The notes beneath the pieces are model-generated. The model ran no database searches, had not been told where the DNA came from, and saw only the letters and a list, made by a program, of their open reading frames with translations. 64,000 nt of DNA from Pedobacter sp. KBW06 (GTDB lineage Bacteria > Bacteroidota > Bacteroidia > Sphingobacteriales > Sphingobacteriaceae): NCBI RefSeq assembly GCF_003852525.1, contig NZ_QAJL01000001.1:2121268-2185267 (forward strand). The letters run 5' to 3'. Within the stretch, counting starts at the first letter, position 1, and each line of letters begins with the position of its first letter. A program made the position numbers and the translations under genes. Positions 34,609-44,433 of the stretch are shown here, piece after piece.

Positions 34609-35137
34609 TCCGGTTGTTTTCCCGGATCAGTATCAGGGAAGGGACAGACACACCAGCGACAACTGACAGCTGTGATGTGCGCTGATGAAAACCATGTTTC
34701 TCATAAAAAGCGATCATCTCTGTCTCTGCTTCCTGCTCGATGAGCTGTATGGCATCATAAGATTTGCAAATCACCATACATTTTTCCATCAAGGCCTCCA
34801 TAACTTCGCTTTCTCTGAAGGCATTCAGTATTTCGAAAGCGCCAATATGAAAAACACGCCGGGCAGAAAAGGGCTCTGAAACTGCTCCCTTTCCAGTCAG
34901 GTAAGCAAATCCGGCAGGTTTTTCCTCCTTATAAACGACAATCAGTTGGTTAGAAAAAGTGTTTAAATTGCTGATGATGGTATCCCGGTTATAGTGATCA
35001 AACAAGTAATCGGCGAGTTGTTTTTCATCAAGTAATGTCCCATATTTTTCATATCCCCGGGTTTCTCCAAGATATTGTAACACCGCGATTCCTTCTTCAG
35101 AAGCAACGGTAAATTTTGTTTTAATGCGATTGTCCAT
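34595..35137 (-). CDS. GNAT-family acetyltransferase
   Basis: Predicted acetyl-CoA transferase of 180 residues. The C-terminal half has the GNAT core: VFHIGAFEILNAFRESEVMEALMEKCM, and the ending EQEAETEMIAFYEKHGFHQR, where the A-F-Y-E-K-H-G-F motif is diagnostic. Its N-terminus (EEGIAVLQYLGETRGYEKYG) is less typical. It is convergent with the MFS gene and overlaps it by 14 bp. A MocR-type gene lies 74 bp upstream on the same strand. Substrate unknown. Confidence 0.75.
   Translation of the reverse strand: MDNRIKTKFTVASEEGIAVLQYLGETRGYEKYGTLLDEKQLADYLFDHYNRDTIISNLNTFSNQLIVVYKEEKPAGFAYLTGKGAVSEPFSARRVFHIGAFEILNAFRESEVMEALMEKCMVICKSYDAIQLIEQEAETEMIAFYEKHGFHQRTSQLSVVAGVSVPSLILIRENNRTISG
34596..34620 (+). 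terminator. Bidirectional terminator embedded in the two convergent genes
   Basis: CAACCGGA (34596-34603) pairs with TCCGGTTG (34609-34616); TTTT follows. The MFS stop codon (34606-34608) lies in the loop and the GNAT stop (34595-34597) at the base, so the hairpin is part of both coding ends. Confidence 0.75.
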
Positions 35138-35211
35138 ATTTAGATAACTTGTAATAACGGCATCAAAATTAGCCGCTTTAAAACAAGGAGACAGGTGCAG
35201 AATATGAAAAT

Positions 35212-36654
35212 CTAAAGGGTACAGTCCGAGGCGATTTTACCAGCAAGCTTTAACATTTCTTCCCTTTGCGGGGTATATTTACTGGCAAAGACAATTCTGA
35301 AATGCTGTTCAAAAACGTTGCTGAAGGAAAAGGCAGATCCCGGCGTAAAGCGGATGCCGTTCTGCTCACAATGTTTATAAAACAATTTCATATTGACTTT
35401 CTTTTCCATCTTCAACCAGATGCTATACCCTCCTTTCGGCTGACTAATCCGGGTACTTCCGGGGAAAAATTCAGAGATCAGGTTGATCGTGTGGTAAGCC
35501 TGTGCTGCCAGCTGCATCCGGAATTTTCTGACATGCCTGTCGTAACTACTGGAGGCCAGCAACTTTGCAATGCTTTCCTGATAAATTGGAGAAACCGTAC
35601 TTCCCAGGGAGAACTTGAGTTGCTCTGCCTGCTTAAAGAACCTGCCCGGAGAGAGCCAGCCCAGCCTGATTCCGGGGGCAAGGGTTTTGGAGAAAGAAGA
35701 GAAGGTCATGACCAGGCCGCTATTGTCCATAGACTGGATGTTCAAAGGGCGGGTCCCGGAGAAATTGAGGTCACCAAAAACATCATTCTCGATGATCGGG
35801 ATGCCCCTGGACTGCGCAATCGTTAACAACTCTTTTTTATCCGCATCAGCAAGCAGTGCTCCTGTAGGATTGTGAAAGTTTGGCGTTAACACAATTGCCT
35901 TTAACATTGCCTGTTCTGCTGCCCGCTTCAGAAATGCCACGTCAAATCCCGAACCTTCATGAACCGGAATTTCAATCACTTTCAGTCTCAGGTTTTTGAC
36001 CACTTCCAGCATTGAAAATATACAAGGGCTTTCAATTGCAATTACATCTCCCGGAGCGGTTACCGAGGCCAGTGCGATGTAAAAAGCCTGAATCGCCCCA
36101 TCGGTAATGATCAGTTCCTCTGCCCTAAACCTACTGTGGTACGTTGTTGCGCGTCTGGCAAGGTGCTCTTTTAGAAATTCCGAACCATTGGAAGGATAAT
36201 ACCTGAGCAATCCGGCTCCTTTTTCCCTGATCACCTGCTGCATGGTCCTCAGGAGTAATTTTTGGGGAATAAAAAATTCGCCCGGAGCGGCCACATTAAA
36301 CTCGGTGATGCTATGTTTTTTCTGCGGATCAGCATGAGCAGTGATGACCGATAAATTGTTTTTAAAAATGGCATCGTGCACTACAATCCTTGCAGGTCCT
36401 TTCAAGGATTTTTGCCCTTCCCTATCCTCCCGCTTAGGTCCGGACACATAATATCCGGACTTTGGGATGCTTGCAACCAATCCCTTTATCATCAGGTATT
36501 CGTAAGCATTCTGAACGGTGCTCAGACCAATGTTATATTTCAGCTTCAGGGCCCTGACAGAAGGGAGTTTATGTCCAGGTTTTAGTCGCCCTTCCAGGAT
36601 ATTGGCTTCCATCTCTGCTGCAATTTCTTCATATCGGTATTTCTGCATATTCAA
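35212..36654 (-). CDS. MocR/PdxR-family regulator: GntR domain fused to a PLP aminotransferase-like domain
   Basis: 480 residues. The N-terminal GntR winged helix (about 1-75, ANILEGRLKPGHKLPSVRALKLKYNIGLSTVQNAYEYLMIKGLV) is joined to a type-I aminotransferase fold. PLP-site motifs are PTGALLADADKKELL, ENDVFGDLNF and SFSKTLAPGIRLGW, where the Lys should form the internal aldimine. MocR proteins are regulators, often of pyridoxal phosphate or amino-acid metabolism, and the fold I domain senses the ligand. A target gene cannot be named; its neighbour upstream is the LytTR response regulator, 4 bp away. Confidence 0.92.
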   Translation of the reverse strand: MNMQKYRYEEIAAEMEANILEGRLKPGHKLPSVRALKLKYNIGLSTVQNAYEYLMIKGLVASIPKSGYYVSGPKREDREGQKSLKGPARIVVHDAIFKNNLSVITAHADPQKKHSITEFNVAAPGEFFIPQKLLLRTMQQVIREKGAGLLRYYPSNGSEFLKEHLARRATTYHSRFRAEELIITDGAIQAFYIALASVTAPGDVIAIESPCIFSMLEVVKNLRLKVIEIPVHEGSGFDVAFLKRAAEQAMLKAIVLTPNFHNPTGALLADADKKELLTIAQSRGIPIIENDVFGDLNFSGTRPLNIQSMDNSGLVMTFSSFSKTLAPGIRLGWLSPGRFFKQAEQLKFSLGSTVSPIYQESIAKLLASSSYDRHVRKFRMQLAAQAYHTINLISEFFPGSTRISQPKGGYSIWLKMEKKVNMKLFYKHCEQNGIRFTPGSAFSFSNVFEQHFRIVFASKYTPQREEMLKLAGKIASDCTL

Positions 36655-36658
36655 GCTC

Positions 36659-37387
36659 CTATCCTTCTTTATAATTCAGCCTTTTCATTAAAGTTTCTTT
36701 ATACGTTTGTCCGATAGGGATATCCGTATCTCCTATTTTGACAAAGTTTCCCTCCAGAAAATTGATTCGCTGTAAAGATATCATATAAGACCTGTGCACC
36801 CTTAAAAAGAGCAGCTCGGGAAGTAATTCTTCTAATTTATGGAGTGTGGTATAACAAACCTCCATTCCCTTATCAGTGAAGACCTTGACATAGTCGCCCA
36901 AACTTTCCATATATTGAATTTCCTGTAATTCGATCCTCAGCAGCCGACGGTTTACCTTTAAAAAGATGGCCTCCGGGCCAGTTGGAGCAGGAGGAGCAGA
37001 CAGCGCTGTGCCGGCCGTTGCAGATTTACCCGAGGCCCGCTGTACGGCTTTAAAGAAACGTTCAAAAGTAATGGGCTTAACCAGGTAATCCAGAGCTTCC
37101 AGTTCGAATGCTTCGACCGCATGGTCGGTATAGGCAGTGGTAAAAATCACCTTTGGTGGCTCTTTTAATGACTTCAGAAAACTTAGCCCTGTAATTCCCG
37201 GCATTTGAATATCCAGAAACATAAGGTCAATAGCCGAACCATCATGTAACACCTGAAAAGCATCCAGCGCACTCTTGCAGGAGGCTACCACCTCTATATT
37301 TCCCATCTGCCGACAATGGGATTCGATCAGCTGACGGGCAAGGGGCTCGTCGTCAATAATCATACATCTCAATCTGTTCACGCTCAT
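36659..37387 (-). CDS. LytTR-family response regulator
   Basis: 242 residues: receiver domain (about 5-120) with the phospho-acceptor D in LMFLDIQMPGITG and the acidic pair in MIIDDEPLA, then a LytTR DNA-binding domain (about 140-240; MEVCYTTLHKLEELLP, FLRVHRSYMISLQRINFL). It overlaps the sensor kinase gene by 4 bp, so the two are one two-component system. Such pairs in Bacteroidota usually control a nearby outer-membrane or efflux gene. Confidence 0.95.
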   Translation of the reverse strand: MSVNRLRCMIIDDEPLARQLIESHCRQMGNIEVVASCKSALDAFQVLHDGSAIDLMFLDIQMPGITGLSFLKSLKEPPKVIFTTAYTDHAVEAFELEALDYLVKPITFERFFKAVQRASGKSATAGTALSAPPAPTGPEAIFLKVNRRLLRIELQEIQYMESLGDYVKVFTDKGMEVCYTTLHKLEELLPELLFLRVHRSYMISLQRINFLEGNFVKIGDTDIPIGQTYKETLMKRLNYKEG

Positions 37388-38442
37388 ATCTGCAGGCTAA
37401 TGGTGGCGATAAAATGACCTGATTCCAATTCCAGGTTCAGCTGCTGGCGCTCGCCATACAGCAATTTCAGGCGTTTCTTAATGTTGCTGAGCCCAATCCC
37501 CCCGTAAACCGGGGCTTTTTCCTGTTCAAGGATTTTATTACTCGTTTGAAAAACCAGCTCATGGTCATCTATGGCCAGTACAATCTTTACCGGATTTCCG
37601 GAAACATCCCTTTGCAGGGCATGTTTAAAGCAGTTCTCTATCAAAGGTAAAAACAACAAAGGTTCGATTTGTTTTCCATCAGGGTTTCCCTGAACAATAA
37701 ATTCGATCTGATCGGGGTCTGTATGACGGATTCGTTCCAGTTCAAAATAGTTGTGCATGAATTGGATCTCCCGGTTCAGGCTCACTTTTTCTTCCTTGCT
37801 TTCGTACAGGACATAGCGCATGATGGCAGATAAACTGGCAATCATTTTCGGTGCTTTATCAGACTGCTGGATGCTCAGTGTATATAAATTATTGAGCGTA
37901 TTGAAAAAGAAATGAGGTTGTAACTGAGATTTAAGGTGGTCCAGTTCCAGCTTCAGTTTGTCATACTGCAACTCATGTACCTCCTCCTGTTTTGCCAGTA
38001 AGCGTTTGGTCATGACGAGGGCAAAACCGGTCAGAAATACCAGACAGGTATAACCCACATTCTGAGTCAGTTCGCTAAGGCTCCCCGGATTTCCCAGTTT
38101 CAATTTATCAATATAGGTTTGCGGCATTAAAGGCACATTGATAAAAAAGAAATAGGAAAGTCTGCAATTGATTTCGTAGGCCAGAATGAAAAGCGGAAAG
38201 CTCAGGATGGAAACCAAAGGTTTTCCTTTGAACAGAATTTTCTCCAGGTAAACCCGGTAAAAAAAAATGATGGCCGGCAGCTGGCTGATGTTTAAAACAA
38301 TATAACTGATGCCATGAGAAAATTTATCGAAGATCTGAGGGCCCATACACAGCGGTACCACCACTGCAATTACGAAAAGATAGGCCAGTTCCAGGTACCT
38401 GATCTTTTGTTTATAGTCCAATCCTTCAAGAGATAGATTCAT
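37384..38442 (-). CDS. Sensor histidine kinase, LytS/His_kinase type
   Basis: 352 residues. The N-terminal part (about 15-160) carries about four membrane helices. A short coiled linker (LLAKQEEVHELQYDKLKLELDHLKSQ) leads to the His_kinase domain with the H box QPHFFFNTLNNLYTLS and the ATPase part with N-box LIENCFKHALQ and GGIGLSNIKKRLKLLYG. Partner of the LytTR regulator by 4-bp overlap (ATGA). The gene is divergent from a receptor-like outer-membrane protein, 155 bp away. Confidence 0.95.
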   Translation of the reverse strand: MNLSLEGLDYKQKIRYLELAYLFVIAVVVPLCMGPQIFDKFSHGISYIVLNISQLPAIIFFYRVYLEKILFKGKPLVSILSFPLFILAYEINCRLSYFFFINVPLMPQTYIDKLKLGNPGSLSELTQNVGYTCLVFLTGFALVMTKRLLAKQEEVHELQYDKLKLELDHLKSQLQPHFFFNTLNNLYTLSIQQSDKAPKMIASLSAIMRYVLYESKEEKVSLNREIQFMHNYFELERIRHTDPDQIEFIVQGNPDGKQIEPLLFLPLIENCFKHALQRDVSGNPVKIVLAIDDHELVFQTSNKILEQEKAPVYGGIGLSNIKKRLKLLYGERQQLNLELESGHFIATISLQI

Positions 38443-38597
38443 TCTTCAAATGAACATAAATTAAAAGATTTTAGGGCAAAATTTCGATGAAACCTTGTTT
38501 TTGCCCGCCAGAAATAAAAATCTGCGGTTCAGCGAGCAGATGCCTCAGTTGATCTAACAGATTTTCAGTCCGCTTTCTTTCTTCACAGTTTTGGAAT

Positions 38598-41021
38598 ATG
38601 AAAACAGGCAAATTTATGCTGACACTTTGCATCTTCATGATGTTTCAGCTTCCCTTTCTCCTTTTTGCGCAAATTAACTGCAGGATCAGCGGAAAAGTCA
38701 GTGACAAAAATGGAAAACCTTTAGAATATGTTCTATTAACACTCTATCGTTATCAACAAAAAGACAGCGTAAAGAAAATGGCGACGTTTACCGACCTGAA
38801 AGGCAATTATAGCTTTATCGTCATTGATACAGGAAATTACGCGATTAAGGCAAGCCAGATGGGCTACACAGCACAATTGAGCCCCAGACAGCACTGCTCT
38901 ATTTCCAAAACGGTGCTGCAATCGAATCTCCTCATGTCAGAAAATTCCACTCAGCTCAGCGAAGTGGCGATAAAAGGCAAAAAACCGCTGATTGAACGCA
39001 AGGCCGACCGCCTGATCTTTAACGTAGAAGGAAGTGCTGTTGCCGCCGGAAACCCGCTGTTGGAAGTAATGAGAATGGTTCCCGGACTGGCGGTCGTTAA
39101 TGATAAGCTAAATATCAGGGGCAAGGAAGGCCTGATTGTCATGATTGACAACCGGAGAAGCTACATGTCGGGGGATGAATTGCTCAGTTATCTGAAAAAC
39201 ACCCCTGCAGAATCTATTGCCCAGCTGGAAATCATCAGCAACCCCTCCGCTAAATATGATGCTGAAGGAAATGTAGGAATCGTTCACATCAGGACTAAAA
39301 AAAATACGGCAACAGGAACTACCGGAACATTAAGCCAGACCATTGGCATTGGCAAATACCTAAAATCCACGACTGGAGGGCAACTCAGTTATGTGACAGA
39401 AAAGCTGATTCTTTTTGGAAATTCCTACCTCTCCTACAACAAAAGTTATGACAATTATGGTACGACAAGTTACATTGACAACGGCGATCAGATCAACAGC
39501 AATAACCACAACATTCAACTCAGTAAAAACAATTATTCCTACCAGGCAGGTTTTGACTACCGCTTGCATAAAAACAGCAATTTCGGAGCGGTGCTGGAAG
39601 GGAGTCTTAGGCCCGGTTACCAAAGCCTTGGCACCAGCAAAGTAGAAAAAACAGGAACTCAGCCACAATTCATTCAAAGCCTTAATCCATCGGCCACAGA
39701 CAACAGGAACATTTCTGCCAATCTTCATTACTCCTTGAATAATGACAATAACACAGCCCTGTTTAGTGCAGATGCAAATTATGTAAGCTACAGCTATGAC
39801 CTTCAATCCAGGCTGACAGATGAGTATTATGCCAATGCGCAGTATGAACAAGGTAACCTTCCCCGTCAGGAACAACTGAGAAACCGAAGCTTACGAGCGG
39901 TGGATGTATGGGCAGGGAAAGCAGATTACAATCATAAATGGTCAGAAAAACACAGCCTGGAATCCGGATTAAAATGGAGTCAGGTGCAAACCAATTCTGA
40001 TCTGGCTTATGAATCATTACAGAACACGATCTGGGAAAATGATCCGGGCAGGACCAATCAATACCTGTTTAAAGAGCAGATTTATGCCGCCTACCTGAAT
40101 TACAACGGACAATTTGGAAAGTACAGCATCCAGACCGGACTACGGGCAGAGCAGACCAGCAATAAAGGATTTTCAAAAACGCTAAACAGCGAGGTAAAAA
40201 GAAACTATTTGAAACTTTTTCCCTCTATTTTCATCAGCAGTAATTTCGGGAAAGACCATTCCTGGAGTGCGGCTTACAGTTACCGCATCGACCGTCCTAC
40301 CTATAGCCACCTGAATCCATTTACCTTTATTAACAATCCTTACAGCTATTTCCGTGGGAACCCTTATCTGAAGCCTCAATACACGCACAATCTGGAAGCA
40401 AATTATGATTTCAGGAAAAAACTATTTCTTTCCCTGAGTTATCAACATACGGTAGACATGATTTCTGAAGTCGCGGAACAGGGTGTTTCGGCAGGTATCA
40501 TTGGGGGAACAAGGGCAAACCTCAATGGCATGGACAGCTATTCCTTCAGCGTCAATGCCCCATTTCAGCTGACAGAGAACTGGGAGGCCAATATCTATCT
40601 TGGTGTTTTTAACAACAGGATCAGGGATATCAAAGGTTTTTCTAACCAGCAAACCACATTTACCACCTCATTCACAACTTCATTTAACCTACCCGCAGCT
40701 GTTGTGCTCGACCTGAACGGAAACTACCAGTCGGCCATGAGTTACGGCACCATGCTTCTCGATCCGATATATGGATTCAATGCAGGCCTGAAAAAATCTT
40801 TCATGGATAAAAAAATTAGCCTTCGCCTGAATGTTTCGGATGTTTTCAAAGTGCAAAAGCTGGTCTACCATTCCGCCTATGCGGGAATCAGCACCTTTGG
40901 CCTGAATACTTCGGAGAGCAGGGTATTCCGGCTCACGGCAACTTATAAATTCGGAAAAGTAAAAGCTGCTGCACAAAGGAAAACAGGTGTGGAAGAAGAA
41001 CAGAAAAGGGCCAGGAACTAA
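38598..41021 (+). CDS. Outer-membrane receptor-like protein (CarboxypepD_reg-like domain plus OMP beta-barrel, OMP_b-brl_3 type)
   Basis: 807 residues with a signal peptide (about 1-25, LPFLLFAQ). A CarboxypepD_reg-like domain (about 28-112, NCRISGKVSDKNGKPLEYVLLTL) is followed by a plug-like region (VMRMVPGLAVVNDKLNIRGKEGLIVMIDNRR) and a large barrel (from about 230) with many Tyr/Asn strands. The final strand reads SRVFRLTATYKFGK and a charged tail follows. This subfamily often lacks a clear TonB box, so uptake is not certain. It is divergent from the LytTR two-component genes, its probable regulators. Confidence 0.88.
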   Translation: MKTGKFMLTLCIFMMFQLPFLLFAQINCRISGKVSDKNGKPLEYVLLTLYRYQQKDSVKKMATFTDLKGNYSFIVIDTGNYAIKASQMGYTAQLSPRQHCSISKTVLQSNLLMSENSTQLSEVAIKGKKPLIERKADRLIFNVEGSAVAAGNPLLEVMRMVPGLAVVNDKLNIRGKEGLIVMIDNRRSYMSGDELLSYLKNTPAESIAQLEIISNPSAKYDAEGNVGIVHIRTKKNTATGTTGTLSQTIGIGKYLKSTTGGQLSYVTEKLILFGNSYLSYNKSYDNYGTTSYIDNGDQINSNNHNIQLSKNNYSYQAGFDYRLHKNSNFGAVLEGSLRPGYQSLGTSKVEKTGTQPQFIQSLNPSATDNRNISANLHYSLNNDNNTALFSADANYVSYSYDLQSRLTDEYYANAQYEQGNLPRQEQLRNRSLRAVDVWAGKADYNHKWSEKHSLESGLKWSQVQTNSDLAYESLQNTIWENDPGRTNQYLFKEQIYAAYLNYNGQFGKYSIQTGLRAEQTSNKGFSKTLNSEVKRNYLKLFPSIFISSNFGKDHSWSAAYSYRIDRPTYSHLNPFTFINNPYSYFRGNPYLKPQYTHNLEANYDFRKKLFLSLSYQHTVDMISEVAEQGVSAGIIGGTRANLNGMDSYSFSVNAPFQLTENWEANIYLGVFNNRIRDIKGFSNQQTTFTTSFTTSFNLPAAVVLDLNGNYQSAMSYGTMLLDPIYGFNAGLKKSFMDKKISLRLNVSDVFKVQKLVYHSAYAGISTFGLNTSESRVFRLTATYKFGKVKAAAQRKTGVEEEQKRARN

Positions 41022-41049
41022 GAGATGTTTTGCGTTCAAAACTTAGGTA

Positions 41050-41089
41050 AAAACAAAACGACCATCGCTGCCGACGGTCGTTTTGTTTT
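41050..41089 (+). terminator. Bidirectional terminator between the receptor-like gene and the M1 peptidase
   Basis: AAAACAAAACGACC (41050-41063) pairs with GGTCGTTTTGTTTT (41076-41089) over a 12-nt loop. The T-rich arms serve both convergent genes. Confidence 0.92.
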
Positions 41090-41109
41090 ATATTTTGTGG
41101 GAATCCTCC

Positions 41110-42687
41110 TTATTTAAAGCTTCCCTCTGTATTTAAGAGTTTAAAATAAGCATCGAGATTAGTGCCTAAGGATTCCTCAAATGCCGCTTTCAGATCTTCC
41201 GGTTGCGGGTGTTTATTTTTCCATAAGCTGAAATAGTGTTGAAAAGCTTTGTCCATCTTTTCCCTGCCCACTTCGTTTTCCAGAATGTGCAACCACAAGG
41301 CTGTTTTCACATAAGAGATCAGTCCGTATTCATCAGAGCTGGAGAATTTATCTGCAGGGGTTTCAATAGCCGATTTCATTGGAATAGAGCCCATCACCTG
41401 ATAAATTCTGGAAGAAAATTCCGGTTCCGGTAATTGTTTAATCTGTGCAGGAATCCCCTCTCCAAACAAGGAATTTGACCTGTATTTCTCTGCTTCATAC
41501 CTGAACTGAAAATAGCTGTTCAGCCCTTCATCAAGCCAGGTATGTTTTCTTTCATTGCTTCCCAGCATGCTCATAAACCAGTTGTGACCAACTTCATGGG
41601 CAATTACGGCATCCAATGTTTCTTTTTTGGCATCCGGGCTGGTAATTAAAGTGATCGTTGGATACTCCATCCCACCGCTTGAATTGTTTGCCGGGCCTTC
41701 TACCACCTGAACCACCGGATATTCGTATTCTCCAATCCATTTGCTGTAATGCTTTACTGCATCTTTTGCATAGTCGATACTATTGCTCCACAATGTTTCT
41801 TTCTTATTGTGGTAATACGTAAAGGCGTCCACCGTTTTTCCTGAAGCCAGCTTTAGGGTATCGTATTGGATGACAAAGTTTTTAGCTGCAAACCAGGCAA
41901 AATCAGGGACATTGCTGATTTCATAAGTCAATTTTTTCAGGCCTTTATCTTTCGGTTGATACAGCGCAGGTGTTCCCGTTCTGTTGGCTGTGTTTTTTGC
42001 GCCGATCGTTTTATAGGCATTCAGCTCATCTGCATTCTGCAATACACCTGTAGCACCTACCACATAATCAGAAGGAAGGGTAATGTTCACTTTAAAGGAA
42101 GCATACTCGCTATAAAACTCCCCCATATCCAGGTAAGGGAATTCATGCCAGCCATCTTTATCAAATACTGCCGGTTTCGGATACCATTGACATACCATAA
42201 ACTCTCCATCGGCAAAACCTGATCTCGAGAAGTAAGAAGGAAGTTTAACATTGAAGTCTGTAGAGATGTTCACAGATTCGCCGGGTTTTAAGGGCGTGGC
42301 CAGCTTTACTTTAATGATGTCAATGTACTGAGGATTGGGATGCGCCTCTGTAAGGGCAGTCTTTCCGTTTACTTTAAAATTTAAGCCATCAATACTGCCA
42401 TAGCTGTATTTTTCCATTTTCTTTACCCTGCTGGTATCGTTTTTTAATTGCTGAAATAGAGCTGTGGATTCCTGTTTATAAGCATTCGGCCAGATGTGAA
42501 ACCAGATAAAGTCAAGCGTAGCGGGCGAGTTGTTTTTGTAGACAATCTGTTCCGAGCCTTTAAGCGTCTTTGCCTGATCATTCAAGGCTACATCAATTGT
42601 ATAGCTGACTTCTTGCTGCCAATATTTTTCCTGTGCGAAACCGATGCTGCTCAAGCATACGAAAAGGATTACCAAACATTTTTTCAT
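41110..42687 (-). CDS. M1-family metallopeptidase, secreted
   Basis: Zinc aminopeptidase-like enzyme of 525 residues from ATG 42687, which opens a signal peptide (MKKCLVILFVCLSSIGFAQ); the ATG 12 codons earlier is less likely. The complete zinc site is present: HEVGH at 364-368 and E387, exactly 18 residues after the second His. The substrate-anchoring motif reads GGMEYP, where other M1 enzymes have GAMEN. This intact enzyme contrasts with the fused M1 domain at 22014-25268, which lacks all these residues. The cargo is likely peptides in the periplasm. Confidence 0.92.
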   Translation of the reverse strand: MKKCLVILFVCLSSIGFAQEKYWQQEVSYTIDVALNDQAKTLKGSEQIVYKNNSPATLDFIWFHIWPNAYKQESTALFQQLKNDTSRVKKMEKYSYGSIDGLNFKVNGKTALTEAHPNPQYIDIIKVKLATPLKPGESVNISTDFNVKLPSYFSRSGFADGEFMVCQWYPKPAVFDKDGWHEFPYLDMGEFYSEYASFKVNITLPSDYVVGATGVLQNADELNAYKTIGAKNTANRTGTPALYQPKDKGLKKLTYEISNVPDFAWFAAKNFVIQYDTLKLASGKTVDAFTYYHNKKETLWSNSIDYAKDAVKHYSKWIGEYEYPVVQVVEGPANNSSGGMEYPTITLITSPDAKKETLDAVIAHEVGHNWFMSMLGSNERKHTWLDEGLNSYFQFRYEAEKYRSNSLFGEGIPAQIKQLPEPEFSSRIYQVMGSIPMKSAIETPADKFSSSDEYGLISYVKTALWLHILENEVGREKMDKAFQHYFSLWKNKHPQPEDLKAAFEESLGTNLDAYFKLLNTEGSFK

Positions 42688-42948
42688 TAGATTGTATTTG
42701 TTTTTTATTGGCGATAAAGCCATCTATTTTTATTATTTTTATTGTACTCCAGTTCTTTAAATTGCTGAGTCTTGAAAGATAATATTTTACCTGCCAATTT
42801 CATCTGTCGTCAATAAAATTTTGTTGTTAAGGCAAATATCGCGCCCCGATCCTCAACCATACTTAATTAAACGGTTTTAGTAAAATAAGCCACAGAATAT
42901 TAACACAATTTAACATTTACTTCTTTTCAGTCAGAAAACTTTTAACTT

Positions 42949-42956
42949 AAATTTGA
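42949..42956 (+). promoter_or_regulatory. -7 promoter box of the methyltransferase gene
   Basis: TAAATTTG matches TAnnTTTG, 25 bp before the ATG. No clean -33 TTG is visible. Confidence 0.5.
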
Positions 42957-42980
42957 TATAGATTAATTCATAAAAGCATA

Positions 42981-43886
42981 ATGTTTCATAAAGAAAGCTA
43001 TGAGCTTCATGAAAAATGGTATAACGAAAAGTTTCCTACGCCGGAAGCTAAATCCGACTATTTTAAGAAAAGCAGATACGAAGATTCCGGCAGCATAGGC
43101 TTCTGGCTGCAAAGTCTGTTTTTCGATTGTCTGAATCCGTTATTAAAGAATAAAGACCAGCAATGGCTTACTGTTGGTGATGCCTATGGCTTTGATGCGA
43201 GGTATATTCTTAGAAATGGAAATAAAGCTACGGCGAGCGACCTCAATATCGATTTCCTCAGTATTGCACATCAGGAAGGTATTGTAAATGATTTTCGCTC
43301 GGAAAATGCGGAAAAGTTATCCTTTACAGATGATACATACGATTTTGTGCTTTGCAAGGAATCCTATCATCATTTCCCACGCCCCTATTCGGCATTATAT
43401 GAAATGATCAGGGTCTCCAAAAAAGGGATTGTTGTGATTGAGCCTCAGGACCCCATTTCAAAAATGCCCTTGCTCCTGTTTGTGGTGAACAGCCTTAATG
43501 CAATCAAAAGTAACCTGGGCTCTTCCATCTGGAAAAACAGGTTTTCCTATGAGCCTGTGGGAAACTTTGTCTATAAAGTATCGGAACGTGAGTTTGAAAA
43601 GTTCGCTGCAGGCTTAAACCTTCCGATGGTTGCTTTTAAAAAGATCAACCCCAATTTCTATTTTAGCGGGGCTGAGGCATTGGAAGCAAATATGAAAAAT
43701 AAAAAATTCAGGTCCATTTATCTCAAAAAGTCATTTCTCGACGTTCTTTTAAAATTGAAGATCATTCCGGGGCAGGTACTATCGGCAATTGTCTTTAAAG
43801 AGATTCCCGATGAAAAACAATTAACAGACCTTAAAAATGACGGCTATAAAATCGTAAATATCCCTAAAAACCCATATATTAACTAA
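42981..43886 (+). CDS. Class I SAM-dependent methyltransferase
   Basis: 301 residues. The Rossmann core begins with the SAM motif LTVGDAYGFDARYILRNG (about 68-85), then TASDLNIDFLS (second-strand acid), and DFVLCKESYHHFPRPYSALYEMIRVSKKGIVVIEPQ, the usual post-core. It looks like a small-molecule or lipid-sugar methyltransferase of the Methyltransf_11 type, but the substrate is not readable. A GNAT gene follows 67 bp later on the same strand. Confidence 0.82.
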   Translation: MFHKESYELHEKWYNEKFPTPEAKSDYFKKSRYEDSGSIGFWLQSLFFDCLNPLLKNKDQQWLTVGDAYGFDARYILRNGNKATASDLNIDFLSIAHQEGIVNDFRSENAEKLSFTDDTYDFVLCKESYHHFPRPYSALYEMIRVSKKGIVVIEPQDPISKMPLLLFVVNSLNAIKSNLGSSIWKNRFSYEPVGNFVYKVSEREFEKFAAGLNLPMVAFKKINPNFYFSGAEALEANMKNKKFRSIYLKKSFLDVLLKLKIIPGQVLSAIVFKEIPDEKQLTDLKNDGYKIVNIPKNPYIN

Positions 43887-43953
43887 TCCAGAACATCCTC
43901 ATCCCTTAGTATAGATTTATTCAACAGACATTCATTTAGTAAATAAATAGATT

Positions 43954-44433
43954 ATGAATAGGAGCATACACATTAGCAGGACAAATCCGGAACACCTGGA
44001 CTTCAGAAAATTAATCGCTCTTTTAGACGAGGATCTCAGTGCCAAAAATGGAGAAGATCAGGCCTTTTTTACGCAATTCAATAAAACCGACACGATAAAA
44101 CACGCCATTGTAGCCTATATAGACGGGAATGCAGTAGGCTGTGGTGCCATAAAGGAATTCGGGGAAGAGACGATGGAAGTCAAAAGGATGTTTGTTCATC
44201 CTGAGTTTCGCAGGCAGGGAATTGCAAAAAAGATCCTGGAGCAGCTGGAGCTCTGGGCAAATGAGCTTAAATATGAAACCTGTATTCTGGAGACCGGGAA
44301 CAAGCAGAAGGAAGCCTTGAGCCTTTATCAGCACCTGGGTTACGAGGTGATTCCGAACTATGGTCAGTATGAGAAGGTGGAGAGTAGTATCTGTATGCAG
44401 AAAAAATTAAAAGACCTTTCCTCTGCTGTATAG
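43954..44433 (+). CDS. GNAT-family N-acetyltransferase
   Basis: 159 residues with a clear GNAT core: VKRMFVHPEFRRQGIAKKILEQLELWA (acetyl-CoA loop RRQGIA) and the ending NKQKEALSLYQHLGYEVI. No substrate is evident. The gene ends inside an 18-bp-stem terminator, and obg follows convergently. Confidence 0.85.
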   Translation: MNRSIHISRTNPEHLDFRKLIALLDEDLSAKNGEDQAFFTQFNKTDTIKHAIVAYIDGNAVGCGAIKEFGEETMEVKRMFVHPEFRRQGIAKKILEQLELWANELKYETCILETGNKQKEALSLYQHLGYEVIPNYGQYEKVESSICMQKKLKDLSSAV

